Shown here: one piece after another, positions 53,971 to 64,000 of the stretch | How positions within the stretch are numbered: the first letter of the stretch is position 1 | How the letters are laid out: every line of letters starts with the position of its first letter | Assembly: GCA_041659565.1 (NCBI GenBank) | Contig: JBAZXZ010000004.1 | Span: 124,001-188,000 of the forward strand | DNA from: Altimarinus sp041659565 | GTDB taxonomy: Bacteria; Patescibacteriota; Gracilibacteria; BD1-5; UBA6164 | Length of the DNA: 64,000 bases | Direction: 5' to 3' | Made by a program: the position numbers and the translations under genes | Notes under the pieces: generated by a model | The model's database searches: none | What the model saw: only the letters and a program-made list of their open reading frames with translations | Told to the model about the DNA's origin: nothing

Positions 53971-54996
53971 TTACCATAAAAGAGACCTTTCAATTTGTTG
54001 AGGGATACTTATTCATCTAGATCTATAATTTATCAATCTTGGCTCACATCAAAATCAAGAAAATTCTCTATTTTTTATAAAAGACTCCAATGTTCATTTT
54101 CATGGAATAAATGTAGGAGGATTATTTTCCTCTCATTTTGTTCCTACACAAGAATAAATTCTTCATTCATTAGTTACATATACTCATCAAACTCTTTGAA
54201 TACAATTTGTAGCTTGAGGATAAAAAAGATCTATTGGTAATTTTATTCAAAATTCTCTTTCATCTATATCTTTAAGCTTATCTCTTAATTCACCTAATTT
54301 TACAAGAGAACATTCATCATCTGGGGTAGAAGAATCAAATGGTATAAATGTTTTTATAAGAGGCATTATATTATTTTTTCGACAATATCTAAATATGTCT
54401 GGTATCTCATCAACATTGCTTTTCATTACCAAAATATCAGCACCAACCCTTGTTGTTATACGATTAATTCAATTTAAATTCATAGTTTCTCATCTTGTAA
54501 ATCATTTTTTTATTAATAATTTTAAAGTCTCATTCCTTTGATTTAAGTAATCAAAATTTACTCATACATAGTCATTTTGTTTTTTAGTAAAAGACCATAA
54601 TTTTATCACAAAACTAATATCTCTATATTTTTCTATATTTTTTTCTTCAAAGAATTTTGTAGCTCAATTTGAAAATACTATAGTTTTCATAGATAACTCT
54701 CTAGTTTTATTAATCATTTGAATTAATACTGGGTGAATAGTTGGTTCTCAAGCTCATACTATATCAACAGCCTCAACTCAAAGTTTTCATGCTTCAATAA
54801 TTAATTTAACTTTATCAGGAATATTTGTATCTATAGGTTTTAATTTTTCATTTCACTTTTTAACAAAACATACTGGACATTTTAAATTACAACCACTTGG
54901 AGTTTCAGTACATAATCTTATTAATCGATTATTAACAACAGTATTTGTTATATGTTTTTCAGAAATATTCCATCATTTTATTATAGGTGCTAACAT
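53971..54996 (-). CDS. Radical SAM protein with SPASM-like C-terminus
   Basis: 341 residues. The [4Fe-4S] SAM motif is CNLKCPVC (Cys36, Cys40, Cys43, CX3CX2C), followed by VEAVDIVGAGEPTIHP (GEP SAM-binding motif). The C-terminal part has spaced Cys (NCIQRVGVYVTNEGIYSCVG, GFGCEPR) that may bind auxiliary clusters. Such enzymes modify peptides or proteins or act in cofactor synthesis; no precursor peptide gene was seen nearby. Divergent from a TrmB regulator across 138 bp with an operator-like palindrome, so expression is probably controlled. Confidence 0.87.
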
Positions 54997-55100
54997 AATT
55001 ATTTTTATTATTAAATATGTATTTATAGTTATAAATAACAATTAATAAATATATTTTAAAAATAAACTTGCATTTAGTCAATTTATAAATAAATTATAAG

Positions 55101-55118
55101 TGTCGATAAATATCAACA
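55101..55118. promoter_or_regulatory. Operator-like palindrome in the radical SAM/TrmB intergenic region
   Basis: TGTCGATA-AA-TATCAACA, a near-perfect inverted repeat (one mismatch per arm), 17 bp before the TrmB-type ATG. A likely autoregulatory binding site. Confidence 0.55.
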
Positions 55119-55134
55119 GTATTAAATAATAATT

Positions 55135-55854
55135 ATGATAAAAGAAAAATTAATTAAACTTTGATTTAGTGAGAAAGAAATAGAAATTCTTTTGACTCTT
55201 TATAAATTATGACAATCAGTTGCATCTACATTAGCAAGAATAACATCCATTAAAAGAGCATCTGTTTACGATATTTTAAATAGTTTAATTCAAAAATGAT
55301 TAGTTTCAACTTTTATACAATGATGAATTACCTATTTTGCTATAGATGATATAAACAAGATTTTATATACAGAAAGAGAGAAATTAAAAATTGCTGAAAA
55401 TGTTATTACTGAAATTAAGAATATAAAAAATTTTGGTGAATGAACACAAGTAAATTATTATAAAGGAGCTGAATGATATAGAGAAATGTATAATGAAATT
55501 TCAGATAATAAAATATCAGAATTATTAGTAATAATAAATCTTGATGAACATTATTGATTAATAAGTGATGAAACAGAAAAAGAATGGATCAAAAAAAGAA
55601 TAAAAAATAAAATAAATGTCAGATTAATTACACAAAAAACTGAATTATCAATTGATTTAAAAAAACAAGACAAAAAAGAACTTAGAAAGACTAAGTTTTT
55701 ATGAGACGATCAATTATTTACAAGTAGTCTAATGTTATATAAAAATTTTGTTTATTTATTCGATCCAAAAGAGAAAAGCTGAATAAGAATTCACAATGAA
55801 AGTTTTTATATTATGTTTAAAGAAATATTTGAAGTTTATTGGGATATTTGTTAG
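55135..55854 (+). CDS. TrmB family transcriptional regulator
   Basis: 239 residues. N-terminal winged HTH: GFSEKEIEILLTLYKLGQSV, STLARITSIKRASVYDILNS, LIQKGLVSTFI, then a coiled linker (TEREKLKIAENVITEIKNIK) and C-terminal effector-like domain (VNYYKGAEGYREMYNEIS). TrmB-type regulators sense sugars or other ligands. Divergently transcribed from the radical SAM gene. Confidence 0.85.
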
Positions 55855-55892
55855 ACTCAATTTTTTAAAATCCACAAAACTAAATTACTATT

Positions 55893-56714
55893 TTAATTTC
55901 TTTTTTTTCAACTCTTCAAAAAATTCTCTCCACTAATTACACTTTTTCAAATCTCTTTTTCTGTTTCTTTCCTTGCATTTCAAGCGACTTTTCATCATCT
56001 ATTGGCTACTTTTTTATTATTTTCAAAATTTTCAGGTTTTTCTGTTTTTGAAATTTCAGTTGTAATTTTTTCTCAAAGCATTGTAAATATAAGTTCTAAA
56101 TCTGTCATATGATCTCTCAGATTTGATTTTGATTTTTCAGGAATATTTTTAAATTTTTTATATTCACTTGGAGTCATACCAAAAGTAGCTTTGCTTATTT
56201 CTGCTGTTAATATAGAAAAATCTTTGTTATTTGTAATTCCTCTATCTTTCCATTCATCTGTTAAATCTTGACGAATAGCAATTCCACGAAGTCTTTTATC
56301 TATCCAATCTTTAGAATATCATTTTTTCTCATAAAGATCTTTTATTCTATCTTGTGCTAATTCTGGATTTTCTATTTCTTGAACTCTTTCATATCCTACT
56401 TTTGATAACCATCTTTTAAATGGTTCCGCTTTGTGGCTTGGAATTGACTGAATAATACGAAAAATTCATTCAGTATTTGCACAATCAGTATTATATTTTT
56501 TTCAATCAGAACTTTCTAATTTCAGTTGTCGACAAATTGTCGATAACTCAGATTGTTCATCTTCCCCCATTCTTTTTTTAGTTCTATACCAATAATCTTT
56601 TGGATCAAGACTTTCAGTTAATGCTCAAACAACATCAATAACTGAAAAATACCATTCATCGTTATAATAAACTCTACGAATTTTTTGCGATTCAAAAAGT
56701 ATTATTTTATTCAT
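55893..56714 (-). CDS. BRO-N domain (phage antirepressor-like) protein
   Basis: 273 residues. N-terminal BRO-N domain: IRRVYYNDEWYFSVIDVVGA, DPKDYWYRTKKRMGEDE, ELSTICRQLKLESSDGKKY, ANTEGIFRIIQSIPSHKAEP, FKRWLSKVGYERVQEIENPE. Middle: KRLRGIAIRQDLTDEWKDRG, FSILTAEISKATFGMTPSEY. BRO-type proteins are common on phages and mobile elements. Codons CGT, GCG and TCG appear more often than in neighbours, though TGA glycines are still present. No other phage genes adjoin it. Confidence 0.85.
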
Positions 56715-56834
56715 ATCTCTTACTTTTTAAAAATTAACTTTATAATTAAAGTAAGAATAAGTATTTTTTAAATAAAATCAAATTAATTTTAATAAAAAAA
56801 TATACGGTTTGTATATATATGTTTTATATATTTT

Positions 56835-58571
56835 CTAAAATCCACTTTGTAAATCAAGCATTTTTTTATATTTTCATCATATTTTTACAAGTTCGCTATG
56901 TGTTCAGTCTTCAACTATTTCTCAATTTTCTATATAGATTATTCTATCTGCATGTTTTACTGTTTGTAATCTATGAGCAATAATAATTACTGTTTTTCAT
57001 TTAAATAGATTATATAAAGCTTCTGAAACTTCATCTTCATTGAAGCTGTCCATTGCTGAAGTAGGTTCATCCAAGAAAATTATTTTTGGATTTTTTAACA
57101 TAATTTTGGCTATTGCAAGTCTCTGTTTTTGTCATCAACTTAGTCTGATTCATCTTTCTCAGATTTCTGTTTGTAGTCATTTTTCATAAGTATGTACAAA
57201 ATCACATTTAGATAATTTTAATATTTTATCTAATTCACCATCTCCTAATTCTCTATAAATTGCATAAGTGAGATTTTCATAGATAGTTCAATCAAAAATT
57301 GATGGTTCTTGAGTTAAGTATCATATATTTTTGTAATAACTTTTTAAAGAAACCTCTGATAATTTTTGTCAGTCTATTAGTATATCTCCAGCATTTTGGT
57401 GAATATATCATGATAAAATTTTGATTAGAGTTGTTTTTCATCATCAACTTGGTCAAACTATAGCAAGTTTTTTTCAACCCCCAATTTTTAAATTGAAATT
57501 ATCATAAATTTTGTCTTTGAAATACTTAAAATCTAGATTTACAATATCTATATCTCATTTTTTGTAAATAAATTCTTTTCAGTTTTTATATCATTTTATC
57601 ATAGGAGCATTATCAAAAAATCCCCATAATTTTTCTATATCATCATATATATTTGTAAAATCTATATATAAAAAAATAAATTTACTTAAAATTTGGTCTA
57701 GTATGTATGCAATAGACATTAAAGCTACAAATTCTCAAAAGTTTATTATATTTCAAAATAATCAAAACCCGAAAATAATTATTAAAAATATTTTACTTCA
57801 GTCAATGATAAATTTTGTAAAAATACCAGTTAAAACTGTTAAATTTCTTATTTTAAAGTTTATTTTTTTGTTTTTATTTAAAGAGTCTGTTATGTTTTTT
57901 GTTTCTTCTAATCATTTATTATTTTGTAAGATTTCAAATTTTGTCATTAAAACTTTTACAAATCTTCTTGTTAATGCTATATTTAATTCTCTTCTTTCAA
58001 TTCTTAGTGATTTTGCTTTTTTTTGTAGAATATATGTGAAATATAGAGTAAAAATAAATAAAATAACCAAAGCAAAAGCATAATATATATTTATAAATGA
58101 AATGAATATAAAAGAAGAAATAATCATTATAATACTAGGTAGTACATCTTCTAAAAATTTATTTAGTAAATCAACCCATGAATGTACTCATTTATCTATC
58201 ATAGTCATAAGTTTTCAAGTTCATTGTTTTTCTATATAATTATTATCAATATAAAGATATTTTGGTATATAGTTACTATAAATATATTTTTTTAATTCAG
58301 GCCATAATACAGCATGAGTCCAATTCTTTGTAGTGTAAATAATTATATAATTTAATAAAACTAAAGTAATAAGTATGATAACTAAGAATGAAATTTCTTG
58401 AAATCAGTTGGTAAGCTTATTTGTTATTTCTTTTATTATGTAAACTGATACTATATTGAAAATACTACTAAAAGTAATTGGAAATAATGCTTTAAGTGTG
58501 ATATTTTTCTTTTGTATAAGAGGTTCAAAAAATTTTTCTATAATTTCAGAGAAAGAATATATTTTTTTCAT
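56835..58571 (-). CDS. ABC transporter, fused permease and ATPase
   Basis: 578 residues. N-terminal exporter-type membrane domain with six helices, then the nucleotide-binding domain: Walker A VGPSGGGKTT (about 373-381), YLTQEPSIFDGTIYENLTYA (Q-loop), signature IRLSGGQKQRLAIAK, Walker B IIFLDEPTSAMD, H-loop IIIAHRLQTVKHAD. Type IV ABC exporter, lipid or peptide cargo; specificity unknown. Monocistronic-looking. Confidence 0.92.
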
Positions 58572-58738
58572 TTTGATTAATAAGTAAGGGATTAACTAGA
58601 TATTTTGAAAAAATTATAGTTAATATTGTTTTTTAAACAAATTTTTTGAAAATAAAAATTGATTTTTTGTATTTTTTCTTTAAAATTTACTAGTGAAATT
58701 AGAATTATTTTTATTTATTATAAATTGTTTATAAAATT

Positions 58739-59257
58739 ATGGATGTAGTAAAAGAATTAATAGTAAAAATCGAAGATTTAAAACAAAACAAAAATTTCAA
58801 AGAGGCTTTGGATATTCTTAAAGATGCCACTATGAAATATTGTGAGGATTATAGAATATATGAAGAAATAGCTGATATATATTTGTATGAATGAAAATTG
58901 GTGCAAGCAGCGAAAGCTGTCAATTTTGCATTATCTTTAAATAAAGACTCAGCTACTTGAAATTATTTAAAAGGATTTATTTTGTTATCAAATGAAAAAT
59001 CATCTGAAGCTATAAAATATCTTGAAAAATCAAATAACTTGATGTGAAATAATGCCGAAGTTTTGAGAAATTTATGATGGGCTTATGCTATGGTATGAGA
59101 ACAAGAAAAAGGGATTTATATACTTAAAAGAGCCTTAAATATATCTCCATGAGATGAACTTATAACTGAAGATTTAGCTATGGCTCTTATATGATCAGGA
59201 AATGTAAAAGATTGAAATACTTTGCTTTTAAAAATATGAAAAAATTTTAAAAAATAA
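58739..59257 (+). CDS. TPR-repeat protein
   Basis: 172 residues of tandem tetratricopeptide helices: NFKEALDILKDATMKYCEDY, EEIADIYLYEGKLVQAAKAV, SSEAIKYLEKSNNLMGNNAE, LRNLGWAYAMVGEQEKGIYI, LKRALNISPGDELITED. Protein-protein interaction scaffold. Its TAA overlaps the next ATG (TAATG), implying translational coupling to the FtsA-like gene. Confidence 0.8.
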
Positions 59258-60441
59258 TGCTTATGTTTGAAAAAAAAGAAATATGAACAGACAATATAGC
59301 TGTAATTGATATTTGAAGTTACAGGATTAAGATTGCTAACTGTAAATTTAAAAAAGATGAAATCGATATAGTATGATATAGTGAAAAAAGACAAGAACAA
59401 GATATAATTTTGAATTGAGAAATTATAGATTTAAAGACGATATGTGAAAACCTTAAAATAGCTTTCAAAAAAGTCGATCCAAATAACAATATAAAAAAAA
59501 TTATAATAAATTCAATTACTTTAGATGTTTTTTTAAATTCTTGTAGAGCTACTTATCAAAGAAAATATAAAGATGAAAAAATAAAAAAAGAAGAGATTTT
59601 CCATATAATAAGAGAAAAAGAAATAGAGTGTATAGAAAAGGCAGTAAAAAATATAAAAGCAAAAACTTGATATTTAAAGGAAGATTTGAAAATATTATCA
59701 AGTAATATAAATCATATATTTGTTGATTCTATGCAAGTTAAAGATTTGATATGAAAAACCGGAAAAAATATTTCTATTTCTATTACTAATATGTTTATTC
59801 ATAATAGTAAATACGAATTAATAGAAGAAATTTGAAAGATACTTTGAAAAGAAATAATCACAATAATTCCTGATGAATATAGTATAACTAAATTATTTGA
59901 TGAACAAACTGATGTAGTTATCATCAATATATGAAATTCTGCAACATCTATATCAATAAAAAAATCAGATGAAATAGTTTGAACAACAAAAATAAATATT
60001 TGAATGAATGATTTATTTAAAAAAATTAAACAAAAGAAAATAATTCCTACTGAAAAGATAATTAAAAAAATAGAAAAAGATTTTTTTGAGGAAAAAGAAA
60101 TTTTTTTAGATACATTTAAAGAGTGTATAGTTGCATGATTACAAGATGTGATTGATTGAAAAATATGTCCCAATAAATTTTTTATAACTTGATGATGATG
60201 AAAATGTAGTTTTATAAAGAATTATTTTAAAACTATAGATTTTGCTTGAAATCATATAAAGATTGTTAAAAATATAGAGTTTATTGAACCTGATTTCACT
60301 TTAAGTAAAAGTGAAATAGATAAAATTTGAACTGATAATATAAATTTACTTTCAATGATTTTTGTTGCTCATAAAATATTTTATGATGAAAGAACTATTG
60401 TAAAGGATATGTTAGAAGAAGTTGTAACAGAACTTGATTAA
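59257..60441 (+). CDS. FtsA-like actin-fold cell division protein
   Basis: 394 residues (alternative start 59263). ASKHA/FtsA features: NIAVIDIGSYRIKIANCKFK (phosphate 1), LNGEIIDLKTICENLKIAFK (1C region), IITIIPDEYSITKLF, VVIINIGNSATSISIKKSDE (phosphate 2), FFITGGGGKCSFIKNYF (adenosine). Diverged, could be an FtsA or PilM-like protein; the neighbouring MurA and division genes favour FtsA. No C-terminal amphipathic helix is obvious. Confidence 0.7.
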
Positions 60442-60468
60442 AAATCATTAATTATTAATTACTTACCT

Positions 60469-61731
60469 ATGTTTATCGTAAATTGATGAAAAAAATTATC
60501 TTGAAGTGTAAAAATAAGTTGATCAAAAAATGCTTGTTTACCACTACTAGCAGCTTCAGTGCTTATTAAATGAAAAGTATTTTTTAAAAATGTACCTCTT
60601 ATATGAGATGTTGTTACTATGCTTGAGATTATGGAATCATTATGAGTAACTCATGATTTTATAGATGATACTTTATTTTTGGATTCATCAAATTTAAGTA
60701 TGGATAATTTTGATGCACATAGAATTAAAGAAATAAGAGCAAGTATATTGCTTTTATCTCCTATATTACATTTTTTTGATAAGATTACGATTCCAGAACC
60801 AGGTGGATGCAATATATGAAAAAGATCTATTGATTCACATTTAGAATGATTAAAAACTATTTGATACTCTTATAAAATTAAGGAAGATGATACTATAGAA
60901 ATTTCATGAAATAAAGAGTATTGAGAAAAAATTATAAATGCCTGATTTTGAGTTACTGGAACTGAAAATCTTATAATTGCAAATGTATTAAGAAAATGAC
61001 AGACAGTTATAAAAATGGCTGCTATAGAACCACATGTAATAAACTTGATAGATTTTTTAAAATTAGCATGAGCAGATATAATTGTAGATTATGATCATAC
61101 TATTACAATAAATTGAGTAGATAATTTAAATAGTAATTTATGATTTAATGTTGTATCTGATTATATAGAATCAGGAACTTTTATGATTATATGAGCTATG
61201 TTATCAAGAGAATATATGGATATAGAAAATGCTAGAATAAAAGATCTATATGCATTTATAGAAAAACTTAGGGAAGCATGAGTTAGAATAGAGGATATGT
61301 GAGATGATAAAGTAAGAGTTTGGAGGTCAACTAATTTAAAAGCAGTATCTATTCAAACAAACATATTTCCAGGGTTTCCAACAGATTTACAATCTCCTTT
61401 TTCAGTTTTGATGACTCAAGCTGAATGAATATCAAAAATACATGAAGTTTTGTTTGAATCTAGATTAAATTTTTTGGTTGAATTAGAAAAAATAAAATGA
61501 CATGTAGCTATATTAAATCCACATGAAGCTTTGGTATTTTGAAAGACAAATGTAAAAGCAGGTGAGACTTTGACTAGTTGGGATCTAAGAGCTTGAGCTG
61601 CTATGGTTATAATAGCACTTTTAATAGAATGAGAAACTAAAATCACAAATATAAATTATATAAAAAGATGATATTCTAACTTTTTAGAAAAAATAATTTC
61701 TTTGTGAGGGGATATAAGAGAGGAGGAGTAG
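60469..61731 (+). CDS. murA: UDP-N-acetylglucosamine 1-carboxyvinyltransferase MurA
   Basis: 420 residues, complete. NGGKKLSGSVKISGSKNACL (Lys22-type), RASILLLSPILHFF, PEPGGCNIGKRSIDSHLEGL with active Cys114, GVTGTENLIIANVLRKGQTV, EPHVINLIDFLKLAGADI, FPTDLQSPFSVLMTQAEGIS. First committed step of peptidoglycan synthesis; Cys rather than Asp at the active site means fosfomycin sensitivity is possible. Confidence 0.96.
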
Positions 61732-61756
61732 AGAAAATAAATAATTGTTTTTTGTC

Positions 61757-61997
61757 ATTCCGGACTTGATCCGGAATCTCTAGCAAGATAAAACATTTAG
61801 AAAAAAATAAGAAACAAAACTTATTTATGTTATAAGTGAAATAAATATATATTGAGAGTTCATAGATTCCGGACTTGATCCGGAATCTCTAGCAAGATAA
61901 AACATTTAGAAAAAAATAAGAAACAAAACTTATTTATGTTATAAGTGAAATAAATATATATTGAGAGTTCATAGATTCCGGATCAAGTCCGGAATGA
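61757..61997. repeat. Two 109-bp tandem repeats with terminal palindromes
   Basis: Units start with ATTCCGGACTTGATCCGGAA at 61757 and 61866 (109 bp each, near identical); a third, inverted palindrome TTCCGGATCAAGTCCGGAA closes the array at 61976. The outer ends read GTCATTCCGG and CCGGAATGAC. GC-rich palindrome in an AT-rich genome, reminiscent of REP/RPE-type elements (name recalled, not verified). The 61732-62029 interval has nothing else. Confidence 0.9.
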
Positions 61998-62029
61998 CAT
62001 CATCTTAACTTATTCTTTAAAAAATCATT

Positions 62030-62227
62030 ATGAAACCATTTGCAATATTTTTTATATTATTTTGAGTTACAATTATAATTTTTCCTAAATTTTTGGCTTA
62101 TCTTATAGGTGGATTTTTTGTTTTTGTATGAGTAAGTATACTATCAGTTTGAAGTATTTTTAATTCTGGTAAGAAAAACAAAGAAGATAATTATATAAAA
62201 TTTGGGAAATACAAGATTTATAGGTAA
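62030..62227 (+). CDS. Small membrane protein
   Basis: 65 residues, two hydrophobic helices (AIFFILFGVTIIIFPKFLAY, LIGGFFVFVGVSILSVGSIF) and a short basic tail. Resembles the FUN14/DUF-like small membrane proteins common in CPR; no precise family. 27 bp upstream of the PrsW-like gene. Confidence 0.6.
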
Positions 62228-62254
62228 AAACTCTAGATTACTAACTCAAATATT

Positions 62255-63193
62255 ATGACATTATTTTTCATATCATTAATAGCATTGTTACCTATAATTA
62301 TATGGGCATATATTTTTTCGTATATTGATTGAGATAGGCTAAATAGATTGAGGTTTATTATAGGTATTTGAGCTTGATTAATTTGAGTTTTACCAATAGT
62401 TTTTTTTGAGCAAATATTCTCTTTTTTGAAAATATCCTCTATTTTAAATATTTTCCAAAAATTTAATTTATTAGGATACTTTTCAATTATAATTGTCTTT
62501 TTTATATTTATTGCACTTGTTTCTTTTTTGTATTCATTATTTTTACAAAAATCATATAAAGTAACTTGAAAATATATAATTTCAAGTTTTTTAATATTTT
62601 GTATATTTACAATTATAGTATCATTATTTTTGTATCTTATAGATTATTTTTGATTATTATCATATTTTTCTAATAATTATAATCTTATTTTTCATTGAAC
62701 TACTATAACAAGTTTTGTATTGGTATTATTTTATTATCTTTTTATTGCACTAATCGAAGAATTAACAAAGCATACAAATTTTTTGTGAACTTCTATTAAT
62801 AATATAAGCACTATACAAAAATGAGTATTGTATACTTTTTATGTGACTTTAGGTTTTGTTTTTCTTGAAAATATTTTATATATTTACAATATTTATTGAA
62901 ATAATTGATTTGGTTCTCAATTTTTCTTAGTATATTTTTCTAGGTCTGTTTTTTCTCTTATGTTACATATATTTTGTAGTGCAGTACTTACTTATTATTT
63001 TTTAAAAGCATATTTTAAATATAAAACTATTTTCACATTTGGTTTTATTAAATTATTTTTTATAGGTATAACATTTTCTGTTTTCTGACATGCATTTTTT
63101 GATTTATCTCTTGAACTTTGATGGACTTTTATGATGATAATTTATTTTCTATTTTGATATTTTTATATAACATCAATATTTTATAGGGAGTAG
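62255..63193 (+). CDS. PrsW-like intramembrane protease
   Basis: 312 residues, eight or nine hydrophobic segments. PrsW signature LIEELTKH (EExxK) in the middle, LYTFYVTLGFVFLENILYIY (second motif with FxxxEN), RSVFSLMLHIFCSAVLTYY with the conserved HxxC/S, and FGHAFFDLSLEL (HxxxD). Members cleave membrane anti-sigma factors. Complete, co-directional with the small membrane gene. Confidence 0.75.
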
Positions 63194-63208
63194 GATTTAT
63201 TCTGCATT

Positions 63209-64000
63209 CTAACTAGGATCTTCGATTTCAAAAACCACATTATTTTCTATATTAGATATATTATTCATAAAAAAAGGTTGTATATCTATATTTACACTTC
63301 TTATATTTTTATCATTTAACAAAATCTTTTCCGCATCTTGTTTAGATAATCAGTATATTCAGTTTTTTAATCTTTGTACATAGGCACTATTTTCATTTAA
63401 GAAATTTTTGTAAATCAATGCATCTATTTCTAAAGTCAGTTTTACTTCAAGTTTAGGTGAATTTGTTTCATATACAATATTTGTCATTCTCAGAGAATTA
63501 TTATCTATAGATAGAAGTTTTTCAATTTCGTCTATTTTTGTTTCTCAATTAACTACTTTTTCCTCTCTAACCATTTTTTCGTTTACTATATTTTTTAATT
63601 TATTGATAACTAAATCTTTATTATATACATAACTAGAAAATTCTAAGGTTCATTTTAATGTAAAATAATCAAGTTTATCTCAGATTTTCAAATTTTTAGG
63701 AGATATAATATTTATTTTAACATTTTTAAATATATCATCATATGACAATATTTCAAAAGTTACATTATTGGTATTATTTTCTAGTTCAAGATATGATTTT
63801 AATTCTTTTAATCATTCTTTTTTTAATTTATCTTCAAATATAATTTTAGCATTTTCTATATCTGTTTCTCCTAATACTTTCTCATAAATATCATCTCATC
63901 AAGCAAATTTACTTATTGCTTCTGCATATATTTTTGTTTTATCTTCTCATTTTAATCATGGTAAACTAAATCTGTCTTTTATTTTTATACTATTTCATCT
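63209..64000 (-). CDS. Baseplate-J-like surface protein, 5' end outside window
   Basis: 264 codons visible; the N-terminus lies beyond the window. The C-terminal part has beta-rich LEFSSYVYNKDLVINKLKNI and EVKLTLEIDALIYKNFLNEN, then the CPR baseplate-J-like ending SKQDAEKILLNDKNIRSVNI, DIQPFFMNNISNI (usual pattern: repeated acidic helix, V-V-I-PFW). Such proteins in CPR are large membrane-anchored surface proteins of unknown role. Confidence 0.55.

Noticed and set aside
61757..61997. CRISPR array
   Set aside because: Only two long units with no spacer diversity; a tandem repeat with palindromes fits better. No cas genes seen.
1..64000. Widespread pseudogenes (genes split by TGA)
   Set aside because: The breaks vanish under code 25 and intact motifs span them.
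1..64000. tRNA genes, including a tRNA-Gly(UCA) or tRNA for CGG
   Set aside because: Looked for T-loop GGTTCGAATCC-like motifs on both strands and saw none that could form a cloverleaf; absence here says nothing about the rest of the genome.

Overview
The window reads as AT-rich genomic DNA from a Patescibacteria/CPR bacterium of the Gracilibacteria-Absconditabacteria (BD1-5/SR1) type that uses genetic code 25, in which TGA encodes glycine. Under the standard code almost every gene looks shattered. With TGA read as Gly the window resolves into about 70 tightly packed genes whose glycine-critical motifs are intact (MnmA PP-loop, VirD4 Walker A, ABC LSGGQ, LspA, TrxB, prepilin cleavage sites). 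All coordinates below use code 25 with TAA/TAG stops. There is also evidence for a second change: CGG falls where tryptophan is expected at several independent sites, including repeat and paralogue copies where it replaces TGG, while CGA still behaves as Arg. I saw no tRNA, rRNA or CRISPR array. Apart from rpsU, start codons lack recognisable Shine-Dalgarno sequences.

Layout. 1-3580 (minus): 3'-truncated oleate hydratase, membrane-fused spermidine-synthase-like protein, HD hydrolase. 3.6-7.2 kb (plus): Ala/Lys-repeat lipoprotein, then a redox operon with a ferric-reductase/rubredoxin/flavin-reductase fusion, a small membrane protein and ApbE. 7.2-10.6 kb (minus): RhlE helicase, a membrane protein, queuosine-precursor transporter YhhQ, small lipoprotein, and a PH-like membrane protein of foreign composition beside an IS30-family element (10.8-11.9 kb). 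12-19.9 kb: mnmA, a large unknown repeat protein, YggS, a VanY-type carboxypeptidase, rpmG, a BASS-like transporter, U32 peptidase family protein, SpoU methyltransferase. 20-26.8 kb: VirD4-like coupling ATPase, a secreted protein, rsmI, a DciA-like protein, a degenerate PPM-like membrane sensor, YebC.

26.9-43.5 kb is a surface-structure region: two tail-fibre-like proteins with C-terminal S74 (endosialidase chaperone) domains, a Cys-rich lipoprotein, three very large prepilins, a TraB-like membrane protein, a VirB2-like pilin, PilN/PilO-like and PilC proteins and four minor prepilins. The two plus-strand large prepilins are duplicates with 201-bp internal repeats, and one has captured the leader of the neighbouring PilN-like gene.

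43.5-53.7 kb is mostly housekeeping: HU, RsbW-like kinase, FtsQ, LspA, AMMECR1, RmuC, bS21, RbfA, TrxB, an RNase HII-QueH fusion, and an amino-acid-kinase/GNAT (ArgA-like) protein whose start appears frameshifted. 54-58.6 kb holds a radical SAM gene divergent from a TrmB-type regulator across an operator-like palindrome, a BRO-N antirepressor-like gene and an ABC exporter. 58.7-64 kb: TPR protein, FtsA-like protein, MurA, a 109-bp tandem repeat with palindromes, a PrsW-like protease and a truncated baseplate-J-like surface protein. Together these genes suggest a small cell with its own wall, division and ribosome functions, queuosine salvage rather than synthesis, and heavy investment in pili, adhesins and DNA-transfer ATPases, as expected of a host-associated or epibiotic lifestyle (inference).
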